Below are positions 1 through 8,842 of a stretch of 64,000 nt of DNA, piece after piece. The DNA is from Roseovarius sp. 217 (GTDB lineage: Bacteria > Pseudomonadota > Alphaproteobacteria > Rhodobacterales > Rhodobacteraceae): contig NZ_CH902584.1 of the NCBI RefSeq assembly GCF_000152845.1, positions 918,375 through 982,374 of the forward strand, given 5' to 3'. Below the pieces are notes generated by a model that worked only from the letters and a program-made list of their open reading frames with translations, made no database searches and was not told where the DNA came from. The position numbers were made by a program, and so were the translations under genes. How positions within the stretch are numbered: position 1 is the stretch's first letter; every line of letters starts with the position of its first letter.

Positions 1-489
1 AATGCGCCGACGCGATTTGGGCTTCGCATTGATCAATTCAGAAATCTGCCCCTGCCGGACAAGAGCCGGGGAATGCGCGCCAGTCGAGGCATCTGCGAAC
101 AGCATCTGAACATCGCGCGCCCGTACGTCCTTGCCGTTAACTTTGTACGCTGAGCCCACGTCGCGGGTGATCCTGCGGACGATCTCAAGATGATCGGAGT
201 CGTTGAAACCCGCCGGTGCCAACCGGTCGGAATTATCGAGATGGATCACCACCTCGGCAAAGTTTCGCGCAGGTCGCGTCGCAGCCCCGGCAAAGATCAC
301 ATCCTCCATGCCGTCGCCGCGCATCGCGGTCGGGCGGTTTTCGCCCATCACCCAACGCAGTGCCTCGAGCAGGTTTGACTTGCCACAGCCATTGGGTCCA
401 ACAACGCCGGTAAGACCGCCCGCGATGATCAGATCGGTCGGGTCGACAAAGCTCTTGAAGCCGGTCAATCTGAGTTTCGAGAACTGCAC
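1..489 (-). CDS. smc: Chromosome segregation protein SMC, N-terminal part (runs off the window)
   Basis: ATPase of the condensin-like SMC complex that organises and segregates the chromosome. The 163 codons present give the N-terminal half of the ABC-type head: Walker A reads GPNGCGKSN at about residues 31-39, preceded by the family hallmark [11 protein letters not shown] and followed by ALRWVMGE. The part [11 protein letters not shown] near the end of the visible sequence is also typical just before the coiled coil. The start is GTG at 487-489; no in-frame ATG lies upstream. The coiled-coil arms, hinge and C-terminal head lie beyond base 1. The gene faces away from the cobalamin block, so the 490-955 gap holds both its promoter and the riboswitch leader. 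Confidence 0.93.
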   Translation of the reverse strand, partial: MQFSKLRLTGFKSFVDPTDLIIAGGLTGVVGPNGCGKSNLLEALRWVMGENRPTAMRGDGMEDVIFAGAATRPARNFAEVVIHLDNSDRLAPAGFNDSDHLEIVRRITRDVGSAYKVNGKDVRARDVQMLFADASTGAHSPALVRQGQISELINAKPKSRRRI

Positions 490-714
490 CTGCGCGCGTG
501 CCCCTGGTCCGGTGATTCCGTTGTCATCGGAGTGTGGGGCTCGGGGTGCCTACCTGTCAACGGCCAACCACAGCATATAGGGTGGCTGGGCCAGTTATCC
601 ACATGATATTGGGCAAAACTCTGCCAACACTCAACGAAACAATGCCGCAGACCGTCCTTGAGCGGTCGCAAACCACCTTGACGCATGCTGATGCAGCCTG
701 CATACGAGAGTGGC

Positions 715-910
715 AAGGTTCCTCGTTTCGGTGCAAAGCGCCGCGAGGATAAATGGGAATGACGTGCCGGCGGACCCAATCAGGGCGTCCATGCGTCAGC
801 CGCCCCCGCGACTGTAAGCGGCGAGCCCCTGCCAGATGCCACTGAGGTGTAAAACCCTTGGGAAGGCGGCAGACAGGCGACGACCCGCGAGCCAGGAGAC
901 CAGCCCTGCG
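715..910 (+). promoter_or_regulatory. Cobalamin (B12) riboswitch
   Basis: Conserved blocks of the adenosylcobalamin riboswitch occur in the right order: AAATGGGAATGACGTG near 752, GCCCCCGCGACTGTAAGCGG near 801-820, GCCACTG near 838, TTGGGAAGGCGGC near 858-870, and the B12 box GAGCCAGGAGACCAGCC near 889-905. A Shine-Dalgarno AAAGGAGAT lies at about 941-949, seven bases before cbtB. B12 binding would be expected to hide that site or end transcription, so cobalt uptake should shut off when cobalamin is plentiful. The outer boundaries are approximate. The rest of the gap, 490-714, shows nothing else I can name. Confidence 0.93.
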
Positions 911-955
911 TTTGTTAATCCCGCCTCGGGTGAGAGGTGTAAAGGAGATACCGCT

Positions 956-1120
956 ATGACCGCATTGGTTCAAACCGCTGCAAAATCAACTGTCCTGCCG
1001 TTCGTTGCCGCGCTCTTTCTGGGCCTTGGCATCGTAACCGTCGCTGGCCATGTGCAGGCTTCGGCACTGCATGACGCCGCACATGACGTGCGCCACGCGA
1101 CCGGCTTTCCCTGCCACTAA
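956..1120 (+). CDS. cbtB: Cobalt transporter accessory subunit CbtB
   Basis: A 54-residue single-span membrane protein. A hydrophobic helix covers about residues 14-33, and the short C-terminal tail is rich in histidine (residues H38, H43, H47 and H54 among them), the CbtB pattern taken to bind the incoming metal. It directly follows a cobalamin riboswitch and sits three bases before cbtA, so the two are translated as a pair. CbtAB is a predicted cobalt importer known mainly from its B12-regulated context. The start at ATG 956 is set by the strong Shine-Dalgarno at 941-949. Confidence 0.9.
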   Translation: MTALVQTAAKSTVLPFVAALFLGLGIVTVAGHVQASALHDAAHDVRHATGFPCH

Positions 1121-1123
1121 TCC

Positions 1124-1804
1124 ATGTTTTCAAAAATTGTCACCAGCGCGTTGTTCGCTGGTTTCTGTGCGGGGCTGATTGCCGCCCTGTTGCAGTTGGT
1201 GTTCGTACAGCCTGTACTTTTGCATGCAGAGCTATACGAGGGCGGTGATCTCGTGCATTTCGGGGCGGAGGCGGTTAGCGCTCATCCGGACCTGCCCGGT
1301 CTTGATCCGGTGCGCGATGGGCTGAGCCTGTTGTTCTCGGCGTTGATCTATGTGGGCTATGCGTTGATTCTGGTTGCTGCCATGGGCATGGCCGCTGATC
1401 GAGGACACGCGATCAACGCGCGCAACGGGTTAATCTGGGGCATTGCAGGATTTGTCGCGTTTCAGTTCGCGCCGGCCCTTTCCTTGCCGCCAGAGGTGCC
1501 GGGTGTTGCCGCCGCAGATGTGGCCGAGCGTCAGATCTGGTGGTGGGCAACGGTAGCAGCAACTGCGATTGCGCTCGCGCTCATCGCCTTTGGCCGCAAC
1601 TGGGTCTTGTGGACGGTGGCACTTCTATTGATGCTGACGCCGCACCTCATTGGCGCGCCCCACCCAGATGAGCTATCCGGCCCGGTTCCGCCCGAGATTG
1701 CCGCGCTCTTCGCAGCACGCGCCTTGGGTGTCGGCTTTGCCGCTTGGGCCCTTCTTGGTCTCTTTGCCGGGTATTTCTGGCAGCGTGAGAGCACGGCAAC
1801 CTGA
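1124..1804 (+). CDS. cbtA: Cobalt transporter subunit CbtA
   Basis: Integral membrane protein of 226 residues with about five or six hydrophobic segments (roughly 5-30, 65-90, 103-122, 137-156, 158-174 and 196-217). A conserved-looking histidine sits just after the first helix (HAELYEGGD, about residues 34-42) and another in TPHLIGAPHPDE (about 171-182). Length and layout fit CbtA, the predicted channel partner of CbtB. It is co-transcribed with cbtB under the B12 riboswitch, which supports cobalt for corrin synthesis as the substrate. The transport mechanism and metal specificity cannot be read from the sequence. Confidence 0.9.
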   Translation: MFSKIVTSALFAGFCAGLIAALLQLVFVQPVLLHAELYEGGDLVHFGAEAVSAHPDLPGLDPVRDGLSLLFSALIYVGYALILVAAMGMAADRGHAINARNGLIWGIAGFVAFQFAPALSLPPEVPGVAAADVAERQIWWWATVAATAIALALIAFGRNWVLWTVALLLMLTPHLIGAPHPDELSGPVPPEIAALFAARALGVGFAAWALLGLFAGYFWQRESTAT

Positions 1805-1858
1805 CAGGTCAACACCCCGGTGCCTAGGTGCCGGGGCCATCCGACGGGAGACAACATC

Positions 1859-2350
1859 ATGGCCAAACCACTCGCCTTTCTGGGCATCGGCCTCTTTTTC
1901 GGCACGGGGCTGGGGTTTCTGGTCGCCGCCACATCCGGCGTGCAACTTGGCGGACATGATCACGATCATGGCGCGGCCGTGCATGACCATAGCGCCCATG
2001 ACCACGGCGGGGCGGCGCATGCAACCCTGACCGAAGTCACTGATCCCGCTCCAGCAATGACGCTGACCCTGCATCCCGACGGGGCGCAGAGCCGCAATCT
2101 GCATATCGGCGTTGAGAATTTCACTTTTGACCCCGAGGGGGTGAATGGCCCAGCCGTGCCGGGGCGCGGTCATGCGCATCTCTATCTGAACGGAGTCAAG
2201 ATCGCGCGGGCCTATGGACCGTGGATGCAGTTGGATGCGCTTCCGGTCGGCACGCATGAACTCCGGGTGACGTTGAATGCCAATGACCATACGCAACTGG
2301 CATCGAATGGCGTGCCGATCGAGACCACGATTGCGGTGGTGATCGAATGA
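1859..2350 (+). CDS. Exported His-rich protein of the cobalt operon
   Basis: A 163-residue protein with an N-terminal hydrophobic segment (about residues 4-24) followed at once by a histidine/aspartate-rich stretch (HDHDHGAAVHDHSAHDHGG, about 33-51). The remaining 110 residues look like a beta-rich domain with motifs such as GRGHAHLYLNGVKIAR and GTHELRVTLNANDH. The ATG at 1859 follows GACGGGAG and is preferred over an upstream frame extension. It lies 54 bases after cbtA and is probably in the same riboswitch-controlled transcript. I infer a periplasmic metal-capture or metal-buffering role for CbtAB. Copper handling is an alternative, since exported His-rich beta proteins also occur there. 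Confidence 0.72.
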   Translation: MAKPLAFLGIGLFFGTGLGFLVAATSGVQLGGHDHDHGAAVHDHSAHDHGGAAHATLTEVTDPAPAMTLTLHPDGAQSRNLHIGVENFTFDPEGVNGPAVPGRGHAHLYLNGVKIARAYGPWMQLDALPVGTHELRVTLNANDHTQLASNGVPIETTIAVVIE

Positions 2351-2354
2351 CCGC

Positions 2355-2684
2355 TCAGCCCGGCACGCGCCCAATCAGGCACTGCCGCAGCCGCCCGGCG
2401 GGGCGCGCATCCTCGATCCAGCCATCGGCGCATTCGGCATATAGCGCCGCAAAGGCCAGCGTATCCTCAAGATCGCCCGCGGGATCAATGTCGCCAAAGA
2501 GATACGTGGCCTTGCCCGGAGCGGAGAATGCCACGCTGAGTGGCCGGGCACAGTTGGACATGCAATCATGGTCCTGCACCGTGAACTCCATGCGCCGCTC
2601 AGATAGGGCAACACGCAGCCGCGCCGCAAACCCCTTGCCATCCGTGCCCTCGCACGTAGAACAGACCACAATCCGATGCGTCAT
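2355..2684 (-). CDS. DUF1636-like small Fe-S/thioredoxin-fold protein
   Basis: A 109-residue soluble protein with the four-cysteine pattern C8-x2-C11 ... C41-x3-C45, like thioredoxin-fold [2Fe-2S] ferredoxins and the DUF1636 family, which recurs beside cobalamin genes. No signal peptide or membrane segment is present. It is convergent with the His-rich gene (four bases between the stops) and divergent from cobW, so it is not in the cbtBA transcript. A redox role in corrin metabolism is suggested only by context. Its reaction is unknown. Confidence 0.72.
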   Translation of the reverse strand: MTHRIVVCSTCEGTDGKGFAARLRVALSERRMEFTVQDHDCMSNCARPLSVAFSAPGKATYLFGDIDPAGDLEDTLAFAALYAECADGWIEDARPAGRLRQCLIGRVPG

Positions 2685-2756
2685 CGACGATCCCCTTTTC
2701 CACCGGGCTTAGGCCAGCCGCCCCGCCCGATGCAAGCCCCCTGAAGGAGCCAAGAT

Positions 2757-3830
2757 ATGCAAGCCAAGATTCCCGCCACCGTCGTCACCGGATTTCTCGG
2801 CGCAGGCAAGACCACGCTCATCCGGCATATGCTGGAGAATGCAGGGGGAAAGCGCATTGCGCTCATTATCAACGAATTCGGTGATCTGGGCGTGGATGGC
2901 GACATCCTCAAAGGCTGCGGTATCGAGACCTGTTCAGAAGAGGATGTGATGGAATTGTCGAACGGCTGCATCTGCTGCACCGTGGCCGAGGATTTCATTC
3001 CCACTCTGCAAAAGCTGTTGGACCGCGAGCGCGCACCCGATCACATTGTGATCGAAACCTCGGGACTGGCACTGCCGCAACCGCTGGTGCGGGCCTTTAA
3101 CTGGCCCGAGATTTCGACGCGCGTGACGGTCGATGGCGTGGTGACGGTGGTCGATGGCAAGGCCGTGACCGAAGGACGTTTTGCGCATGACGTGGCCGCG
3201 GTCGATGCACAGCGCAAGCTCGACGAAAATCTGGACCACGAGACACCGCTGTCGGAACTCTTCGAGGATCAGATGGCCTGCGCCGATATGATCGTGATCA
3301 ACAAATCCGACCTGCTGACCGAGGACGAGCGCGCGGCGCTGACCGCGCGGCTGCGCGCAGACTCGCGCGAGGGCGTGCAGGTCGTGACCGCGACCATGGG
3401 GGCGCTGCCCGTCGAGGTGCTGCTCGGTCAAGGCATCGGGGCCGAGGCAGATATGGAGGCGCGGCATGAATTGCACCATCATCATGACCACGACGACGAA
3501 GACGATCATCACGACGAGGATGATGACCACGATCACGATCATGGCCACGATGCCTTTGAGAGCTTTGTGGTGACGCGGCCCGAGATCAGTGATCCGGCCA
3601 GCTTTGCCAAGGTAATCACGGAGGTGATCCGCACCCATGATATCCTGCGGCTCAAGGGCTTTGCCGCTGTGGAAGGCAAGCCGATGCGCCTGACGATTCA
3701 GGCGGTAGGGCCGCGCGTGGACAGCTATTTCGATCAGCCCTTTGGTAAAGGTCCGCGTCAGACTCGGCTTGTAGTCATTGGGCAGGCGGGTCTGGACCGG
3801 GCCGCGATTACGGCGGCGCTCTCGGCATGA
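2757..3830 (+). CDS. cobW: Cobalamin biosynthesis GTPase CobW
   Basis: G3E-family GTPase of 357 residues, thought to deliver cobalt to the CobNST chelatase. Walker A GFLGAGKTT covers residues 12-20, the metal-binding CxCC motif is C71-I-C73-C74, and a G4 motif NKSD lies near residue 182. A long His/Asp-rich stretch (about residues 238-265) separates the GTPase from the C-terminal CobW_C domain (about 268-357). Shine-Dalgarno AAGGAG precedes ATG 2757. The last codons overlap the next gene by four bases, so translation is coupled. The neighbours cbtBA and cobN support the cobalt assignment over a zinc COG0523 role. Confidence 0.93.
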   Translation: MQAKIPATVVTGFLGAGKTTLIRHMLENAGGKRIALIINEFGDLGVDGDILKGCGIETCSEEDVMELSNGCICCTVAEDFIPTLQKLLDRERAPDHIVIETSGLALPQPLVRAFNWPEISTRVTVDGVVTVVDGKAVTEGRFAHDVAAVDAQRKLDENLDHETPLSELFEDQMACADMIVINKSDLLTEDERAALTARLRADSREGVQVVTATMGALPVEVLLGQGIGAEADMEARHELHHHHDHDDEDDHHDEDDDHDHDHGHDAFESFVVTRPEISDPASFAKVITEVIRTHDILRLKGFAAVEGKPMRLTIQAVGPRVDSYFDQPFGKGPRQTRLVVIGQAGLDRAAITAALSA

Positions 3831-4276
3831 TCATCGTCGAGGCGGCAGACCCGCGGCATCCAGAGGCCAGCGCGCTCTTGCGCGCGAGCCATGCTCTGAT
3901 GGAATCGCTCTTTCCGCCCGAGGATAATTTCTTTCTCGATATCGATGCGCTCTGCGCACCCGATATCCGCTTCTTTGCCGCGCGCATTCAGGCGCAGATC
4001 GTTGGCACCGGCGCACTCGCGCTGCGCGACGGTTACGGCGAAGTTAAATCCATGTTTGTTGATGAAGCGGCGCGCGGACGGGGAATCGCGGATGCGCTAT
4101 TGCGTCGGATCGAGGATGAGGCGCGCGTGCTTGCCCTGCCCTGCCTGCGGCTGGAAACCGGTAACCTGCTTGAGGCGGCGCACAAGCTCTATGCGCGCCA
4201 CGGGTTTGTGCTGCGCGGGCCATTCGGGGACTATCCCGAGGCCGCCTCCTCCGTCTTCATGGAAAAGTCGCTATGA
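3827..4276 (+). CDS. GNAT-family N-acetyltransferase
   Basis: A 149-residue Gcn5-related acetyltransferase. The acetyl-CoA binding motif A reads VKSMFVDEAARGRGIADALL (about residues 72-91), with the Q/RxxGxA loop as RGRGIA, and the C-terminal motif YARHGF follows near residue 125. The ATGA overlap with cobW indicates translational coupling, so it is made together with CobW. The substrate is unknown. Nothing in the sequence ties it to corrin chemistry beyond position. Confidence 0.85.
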   Translation: MIIVEAADPRHPEASALLRASHALMESLFPPEDNFFLDIDALCAPDIRFFAARIQAQIVGTGALALRDGYGEVKSMFVDEAARGRGIADALLRRIEDEARVLALPCLRLETGNLLEAAHKLYARHGFVLRGPFGDYPEAASSVFMEKSL

Positions 4277-4278
4277 GC

Positions 4279-4440
4279 CTATTTCGCGGTTTTCTCGGTC
4301 TTGGCCTTGAGCCGGGCAATCAGCTCCTCCTTGGAGGGACGCTTACCGAACGGATTCTTGTCCGTGCCCGGCGCGTTATGCTCATTGTGACGCGGGATCT
4401 TGCCGCCTTTCTTGGGGGTGCCCTGTGCTTTGTAATCCAT
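4279..4440 (-). CDS. Conserved-looking small basic protein, 53 residues
   Basis: A 53-residue, highly charged, soluble protein beginning MDYKAQGTPKKGGKIPRHNE and ending in a helix rich in lysine and glutamate (SKEELIARLKAKTEKTAK). The internal ATG at 4438-4440 is preferred to the longer upstream frame, whose extra codons look non-coding. It is convergent with the acetyltransferase (two bases between stops) and divergent from cobN. I do not recognise a function. The Gly/Pro/His-rich front half and helical tail suggest a small nucleic-acid- or ribosome-associated protein, but that is only composition. Confidence 0.6.
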   Translation of the reverse strand: MDYKAQGTPKKGGKIPRHNEHNAPGTDKNPFGKRPSKEELIARLKAKTEKTAK

Positions 4441-4532
4441 GCTGTCGCCCTTTCGGCTCTGCGCCCCAATCCGGGCGGCTCTGATGCTGCTCTTGCCGCA
4501 AAGCCTGTCCTTGATCAAGCCGGAACCGTGTG

Positions 4533-7500
4533 ATGCATCTTCTCGCAGCGACACCTGGAGTCATTGATGATGGCAAAGAACCGGTGGATCTGGGGCAAAC
4601 GCCCGCCGATCTGATCTTCATTTCGGCCGCTGATACTGAATTGGCCGCGCTGAGTGCGGCACGCGCCGAAATGGCAGAGTCTCCGAGCCTCCGGCTGGCC
4701 AATCTGAGCCATTTGCAACATCCGATGTCCGTCGATCTGCATCTCGATCACTGCGCCAGCAAATCGCGGCTGGTGATCGCAAGGGTGCTGGGTGGTGTGG
4801 GCTATTGGAAATACGGGACCGAGCAATATGCCGCGCGGCTGCATGAGGCTGGCGTGCCGCTGGCACTCTTCCCCGGCGATGACAAGCCGGACGCGGAATT
4901 GCGTGGTTTGTCCACGGTGCCGGACGCGGATTACGACGCGCTTTGGGCCTATCTGGTCGAGGGTGGACCAGAGAATGCCAGCAACTTCTTGCGGTATGCG
5001 GGGGCACTGCTGGATGCAACGGACACGCCTGCCGCCGCGAGCCCATTGTTGCGCGCAGGGGTCTATTGGCCGGGGGCGGGCGTGGCGGGCCTGACTGCCG
5101 CGCAAGAGGCGTGGGGGGAGGGGCAGCCGGTCGTTCCGGTGATCTTTTACCGCGCGCTGGTGCAGGGGGCCGGGCTCCATCCGATCAACCGGCTGGTGAA
5201 ATCGCTCTTGCGCGCCGGGCTCAATCCGCTGCCGGTCTTTGTCGCCTCGCTGAAAGACCCGGTATCGGTGGCGACGCTGGAGCATCTCTTTGGTGTGGCC
5301 CCGCCTTCGGTGATCCTCAATTGCACCGCCTTTGCCGTGGGCTCGCCGCATGCGGGCGACGACAGCCCCGAAAACCCGCTTTCCATGCCCGCCGCCAATG
5401 GCGCGCCGGTGTTTCAGGTGGTGTTGGCAGGCTCTTCTGAAGAGACATGGGCCAAGGGGCTGACCGGCCTCTCGGGACGCGATATCGCCATGAACGTGGC
5501 CCTGCCCGAGGTCGATGGCCGCATCCTCAGCCGCGCCATTAGCTTCAAGGGTGAGGCGTTTTTCGACGCGGCCACAGAATGCCCCATCGCCACCTATCGT
5601 GCGGTGGGCGACCGGGTGGATTTCGTGGCGCAACTGGCCGCCAAATGGGCCAAGCTGCGCCAGACACCTGCGCCGACGCGCCGCGTGGCGCTAGTCCTTG
5701 CCAATTATCCAAACAAGGATGGGCGGCTGGCCAATGGGGTCGGTCTCGATACGCCTGCGGCCACGGTGCACGCGCTGCGCCTGATGGCCGAGGCGGGCTA
5801 CACTGTCGCCAATCCGCCTCAGGATAGCGACGCCCTGATGCGGGCGGTGATGGCGGGGCCGACCAACTGGCTCACGGATCGCGCCAACCGTGATGGGGGC
5901 GAGACACTGCCGCTGGATATCTACCTAGAGCATTTCAACGCCCTGCCATGGGATCTTCGCGAGGCGATGACCGCCCGTTGGGGTGCGCCTGAAGATGACC
6001 CTTTCATCGTTCCACAAATACTCAAATCCGACGGCACCGCCGGCGCAGGCTTTGCCCTGTCGATCCTGACCTTCGGCAATGTCGTGGTCGGGTTGCAACC
6101 GGCGCGGGGCTATAACATCGACCCGACCGAGACCTATCATTCCCCCGATCTGGTGCCGCCGCACAACTACTTGGCCTTTTATATCTGGCTTCGGCATAGG
6201 TTCGGGGCGCAGGCCATCGTGCATATGGGAAAGCATGGCAATCTCGAATGGTTACCCGGCAAGGCCTTGGCGCTGAGCGCCGAGTGTTGGCCCGAGGCGG
6301 TGCTGGGGCCGATGCCGCATGTCTATCCGTTTATCGTCAACGATCCCGGTGAGGGCACGCAGGCCAAGCGCCGCGCGCAGGCAGTGATCATCGACCACCT
6401 CACCCCGCCGCTGACCCGCGCGGAAACCTATGGCCCGCTGCGCGATCTGGAGGCGCTGGTGGATGAATACTATGAGGCTGCCGGGGTCGATCCACGCCGC
6501 ATAGCCCATCTGCGCCGCGAAATCCTGACGCTGAGTTCCGCCACCGGACTCGACAAGGATGTCGGCATGTCGGGCAAGGATGAGGCGGGCGATCTGGCGC
6601 GGCTCGATGCCTATCTCTGCGAGTTGAAAGAGGCGCAGATCCGCGACGGTCTGCACGTCTTTGGTCAGTCACCGACTGGTCGGTTGGAAGTTGATCTTGC
6701 CATAGCCTTGGCCCGGGTTCCGCGCGGCGATGGAAAGGGCGGCGATGCCTCGTTGATCCGGGCCTTGGCGACGGATCATGGGCTCGGCATTGACCCGCTC
6801 GATTGCGATATGGCCGCCCCTGCCACTAGAAAGCCGCAGGCGCTGGTCGGTCTCTGCGCCGATCCCTGGCGCAGCAATGGCGACACGGTCGAGCGGCTGG
6901 AACTTCTGGCACAACGTCTCTTGACCGGGGAGGCGCAGGCGGTCGGGCCGCATACAGCGGCGGTTCTGGCAGAGATTGCGGAGCGCATCCGCCCCGCCAT
7001 TGCCGCTTGTGGCCCAGAGGAGGGCGCGGGGCTTTTGCGCGCGCTGGAGGGGCGGGCGATTGCCCCCGGCCCCTCGGGCGCTCCAACGCGCGGGCGGCTC
7101 GATACCCTGCCCACGGGGCGCAATTTTTACAGCGTGGACAGCCGCGCCGTGCCCACGCCGACCGCTTGGGCCCTGGGGTGGAAATCCGCCAACCTCTTGA
7201 TTGAAAAGCATCTGCAAACCCATGGCGATTGGCCGCGCGCCCTGCTGATTACCGCTTGGGGAACGGCCAATATGCGCACTGGCGGCGACGATATCGCGCA
7301 GGCGCTGGCACTGATGGGGGTCAAGCCGAAATGGGATGCCGCCAACCGCCGCGTGACCGGATTCGAAATCCTGCCTGAGGGCGTGCTGGGGCGACCGCGG
7401 GTGGATGTAACCTTGCGTATTTCGGGATTTTTCCGCGACGCTTTTCCGCAGCTTATCGCGCTTTTTGACAGTGCGGCGCGGGCGGTGCAGGGGCTTGATG

Positions 7501-8261
7501 AGGCCGAGGACAGCAATCCCGCCGCCGCAAGAGCGCGGAGCGAGGGGATCGGGCCGCGTATTTATGGCTCGAAACCGGGGGCTTATGGCGCGGGACTTCA
7601 GGCGATGATTGACGAGCGACTCTGGGCCAACAAGGCAGATCTGGCCGAGGCATACCTGACTTGGGGCAGCTATGCCTACGGTGTCAAGGAAGAGGGCACG
7701 CCCGACCGCGTCAGGTTTGAAACGCGGCTGCGCCAGACCGAGGCGATTGTGCAGAACCAGGACAATCGCGAGCATGATCTGCTTGATTCTGATGACTATT
7801 ATCAGTTTGAAGGTGGCGCCGCGGCGGCCGTGAGCACGTTGCAGGGGCGCGATCGACCGATCTATCACAACGACCACTCGCGCCCCGAACGTCCGCTCAT
7901 CCGCACGCTGGAGGATGAAATCGGGCGGGTGGTGCGGTCGCGCGTGGTCAATCCGAAATGGATCGCGGGGGTCAAGCGGCATGGGTATAAAGGCGCTTTC
8001 GAGATCGCCGCGACGGTGGATTATCTCTTTGCCTTTGCGGCCACAACGGGCGCTGTGCGCGGCCATCATTTCGATCTGGTCGAGGCGGCGTTTCTGGAGG
8101 ATGACGACACACGCGCGTTCATTGCAAATCACAACCCGTCCGCCCTGCGCGAACTGGCCGAGCGTCTCGCCGAGGCGATAGACCGGGGTCTTTGGATGCC
8201 GCGGTCGAATTCTGCGCGCGCGCGGATTGAGGCCGCTCGCAACGCTTCTCCTACGCCCTGA
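4533..8261 (+). CDS. cobN: Cobaltochelatase subunit CobN
   Basis: Large subunit (1242 residues) of the aerobic-pathway cobaltochelatase CobNST, which inserts Co2+ into hydrogenobyrinic acid a,c-diamide using ATP hydrolysed by CobS/CobT. Family signatures are visible: the N-terminal MHLLAATPG block, IVHMGKHGNLEWLPGKA near residue 568, a GRNFYSVDSRAVPTPTAW block near 865, ALLITAWGTANMRTGGDD near 900 and VNPKWIAGVKRHGYKGA near 1140, with conserved histidines likely to bind metal. ATG 4533 is chosen; a GTG lies directly before it at 4530. No cobS or cobT is present in the window. Probably expressed with cobW, although a promoter within 4441-4532 is possible. Confidence 0.95.
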   Translation: MHLLAATPGVIDDGKEPVDLGQTPADLIFISAADTELAALSAARAEMAESPSLRLANLSHLQHPMSVDLHLDHCASKSRLVIARVLGGVGYWKYGTEQYAARLHEAGVPLALFPGDDKPDAELRGLSTVPDADYDALWAYLVEGGPENASNFLRYAGALLDATDTPAAASPLLRAGVYWPGAGVAGLTAAQEAWGEGQPVVPVIFYRALVQGAGLHPINRLVKSLLRAGLNPLPVFVASLKDPVSVATLEHLFGVAPPSVILNCTAFAVGSPHAGDDSPENPLSMPAANGAPVFQVVLAGSSEETWAKGLTGLSGRDIAMNVALPEVDGRILSRAISFKGEAFFDAATECPIATYRAVGDRVDFVAQLAAKWAKLRQTPAPTRRVALVLANYPNKDGRLANGVGLDTPAATVHALRLMAEAGYTVANPPQDSDALMRAVMAGPTNWLTDRANRDGGETLPLDIYLEHFNALPWDLREAMTARWGAPEDDPFIVPQILKSDGTAGAGFALSILTFGNVVVGLQPARGYNIDPTETYHSPDLVPPHNYLAFYIWLRHRFGAQAIVHMGKHGNLEWLPGKALALSAECWPEAVLGPMPHVYPFIVNDPGEGTQAKRRAQAVIIDHLTPPLTRAETYGPLRDLEALVDEYYEAAGVDPRRIAHLRREILTLSSATGLDKDVGMSGKDEAGDLARLDAYLCELKEAQIRDGLHVFGQSPTGRLEVDLAIALARVPRGDGKGGDASLIRALATDHGLGIDPLDCDMAAPATRKPQALVGLCADPWRSNGDTVERLELLAQRLLTGEAQAVGPHTAAVLAEIAERIRPAIAACGPEEGAGLLRALEGRAIAPGPSGAPTRGRLDTLPTGRNFYSVDSRAVPTPTAWALGWKSANLLIEKHLQTHGDWPRALLITAWGTANMRTGGDDIAQALALMGVKPKWDAANRRVTGFEILPEGVLGRPRVDVTLRISGFFRDAFPQLIALFDSAARAVQGLDEAEDSNPAAARARSEGIGPRIYGSKPGAYGAGLQAMIDERLWANKADLAEAYLTWGSYAYGVKEEGTPDRVRFETRLRQTEAIVQNQDNREHDLLDSDDYYQFEGGAAAAVSTLQGRDRPIYHNDHSRPERPLIRTLEDEIGRVVRSRVVNPKWIAGVKRHGYKGAFEIAATVDYLFAFAATTGAVRGHHFDLVEAAFLEDDDTRAFIANHNPSALRELAERLAEAIDRGLWMPRSNSARARIEAARNASPTP

Positions 8262-8356
8262 TCTGGCTCGGCTAGAACAACCACGGAAGAATCGCTCCGC
8301 TTTTTTGGTCTAAAGCGTTATCCTCTTGCACAGCTTTCCAGACCAGAGGCTTGCTC

Positions 8357-8839
8357 ATGCGTCGTTATCTGCCTGCTGATGACCTCAACGCGGTTCACGC
8401 ACTGCTGTGCCGCACCTTTGCCTATATGGAGGGGCGCATTGATCCGCCCTCATCGCTGGCACATTTGGATGTCGATGCGTTGCGCGTTTTAGCCGCGACC
8501 TCTGAGATCTGGGTCATCTCCGAGAGGAGTTACCCCATCGCCTGCATGATCCTGACACCACAGCCAGATGCGCTCTATCTCGGTAAGCTTGCGGTAGATG
8601 CAGGCCATCGAGGACAGGGATTGGCGGGTAAGATGGTGGCACACGCCGAGACTCGGGCAATAACACTCGGCCTGCCGCGCCTGCGGCTACAAACCCGACT
8701 GGAACTGGTAGAGAACCATGCCACTTTTGCGAACCTCGGGTTCGTGATCACGGCGCAAACCGCTCATCCCGGTTATGATCGCCCGACCAGCCTGACGATG
8801 GAACGGTTGGTGCCAATACCCCTTGAAGATGCGCCCTAG
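8357..8839 (+). CDS. GNAT-family N-acetyltransferase
   Basis: A 160-residue Gcn5-related acetyltransferase. The acetyl-CoA loop is seen in LGKLAVDAGHRGQGLAGKMV (about residues 76-95). The C-terminal half keeps the usual ETRAITLGLPRLRLQTRLEL and FANLGFV blocks. The start at ATG 8357 follows an AGAGG Shine-Dalgarno. It lies 95 bases after cobN, where a short hairpin followed by six T residues near 8284-8307 may end the cobN transcript. Substrate unknown; not obviously related to cobalamin. Confidence 0.82.
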   Translation: MRRYLPADDLNAVHALLCRTFAYMEGRIDPPSSLAHLDVDALRVLAATSEIWVISERSYPIACMILTPQPDALYLGKLAVDAGHRGQGLAGKMVAHAETRAITLGLPRLRLQTRLELVENHATFANLGFVITAQTAHPGYDRPTSLTMERLVPIPLEDAP

Positions 8840-8842
8840 ACC

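Noticed and set aside
3470..3560. Short tandem repeat in cobW
   Set aside because: The repeated GAC/CAT/CAC codons encode the His/Asp metal-binding stretch and keep the frame, so it is coding sequence and not a separate repeat element.
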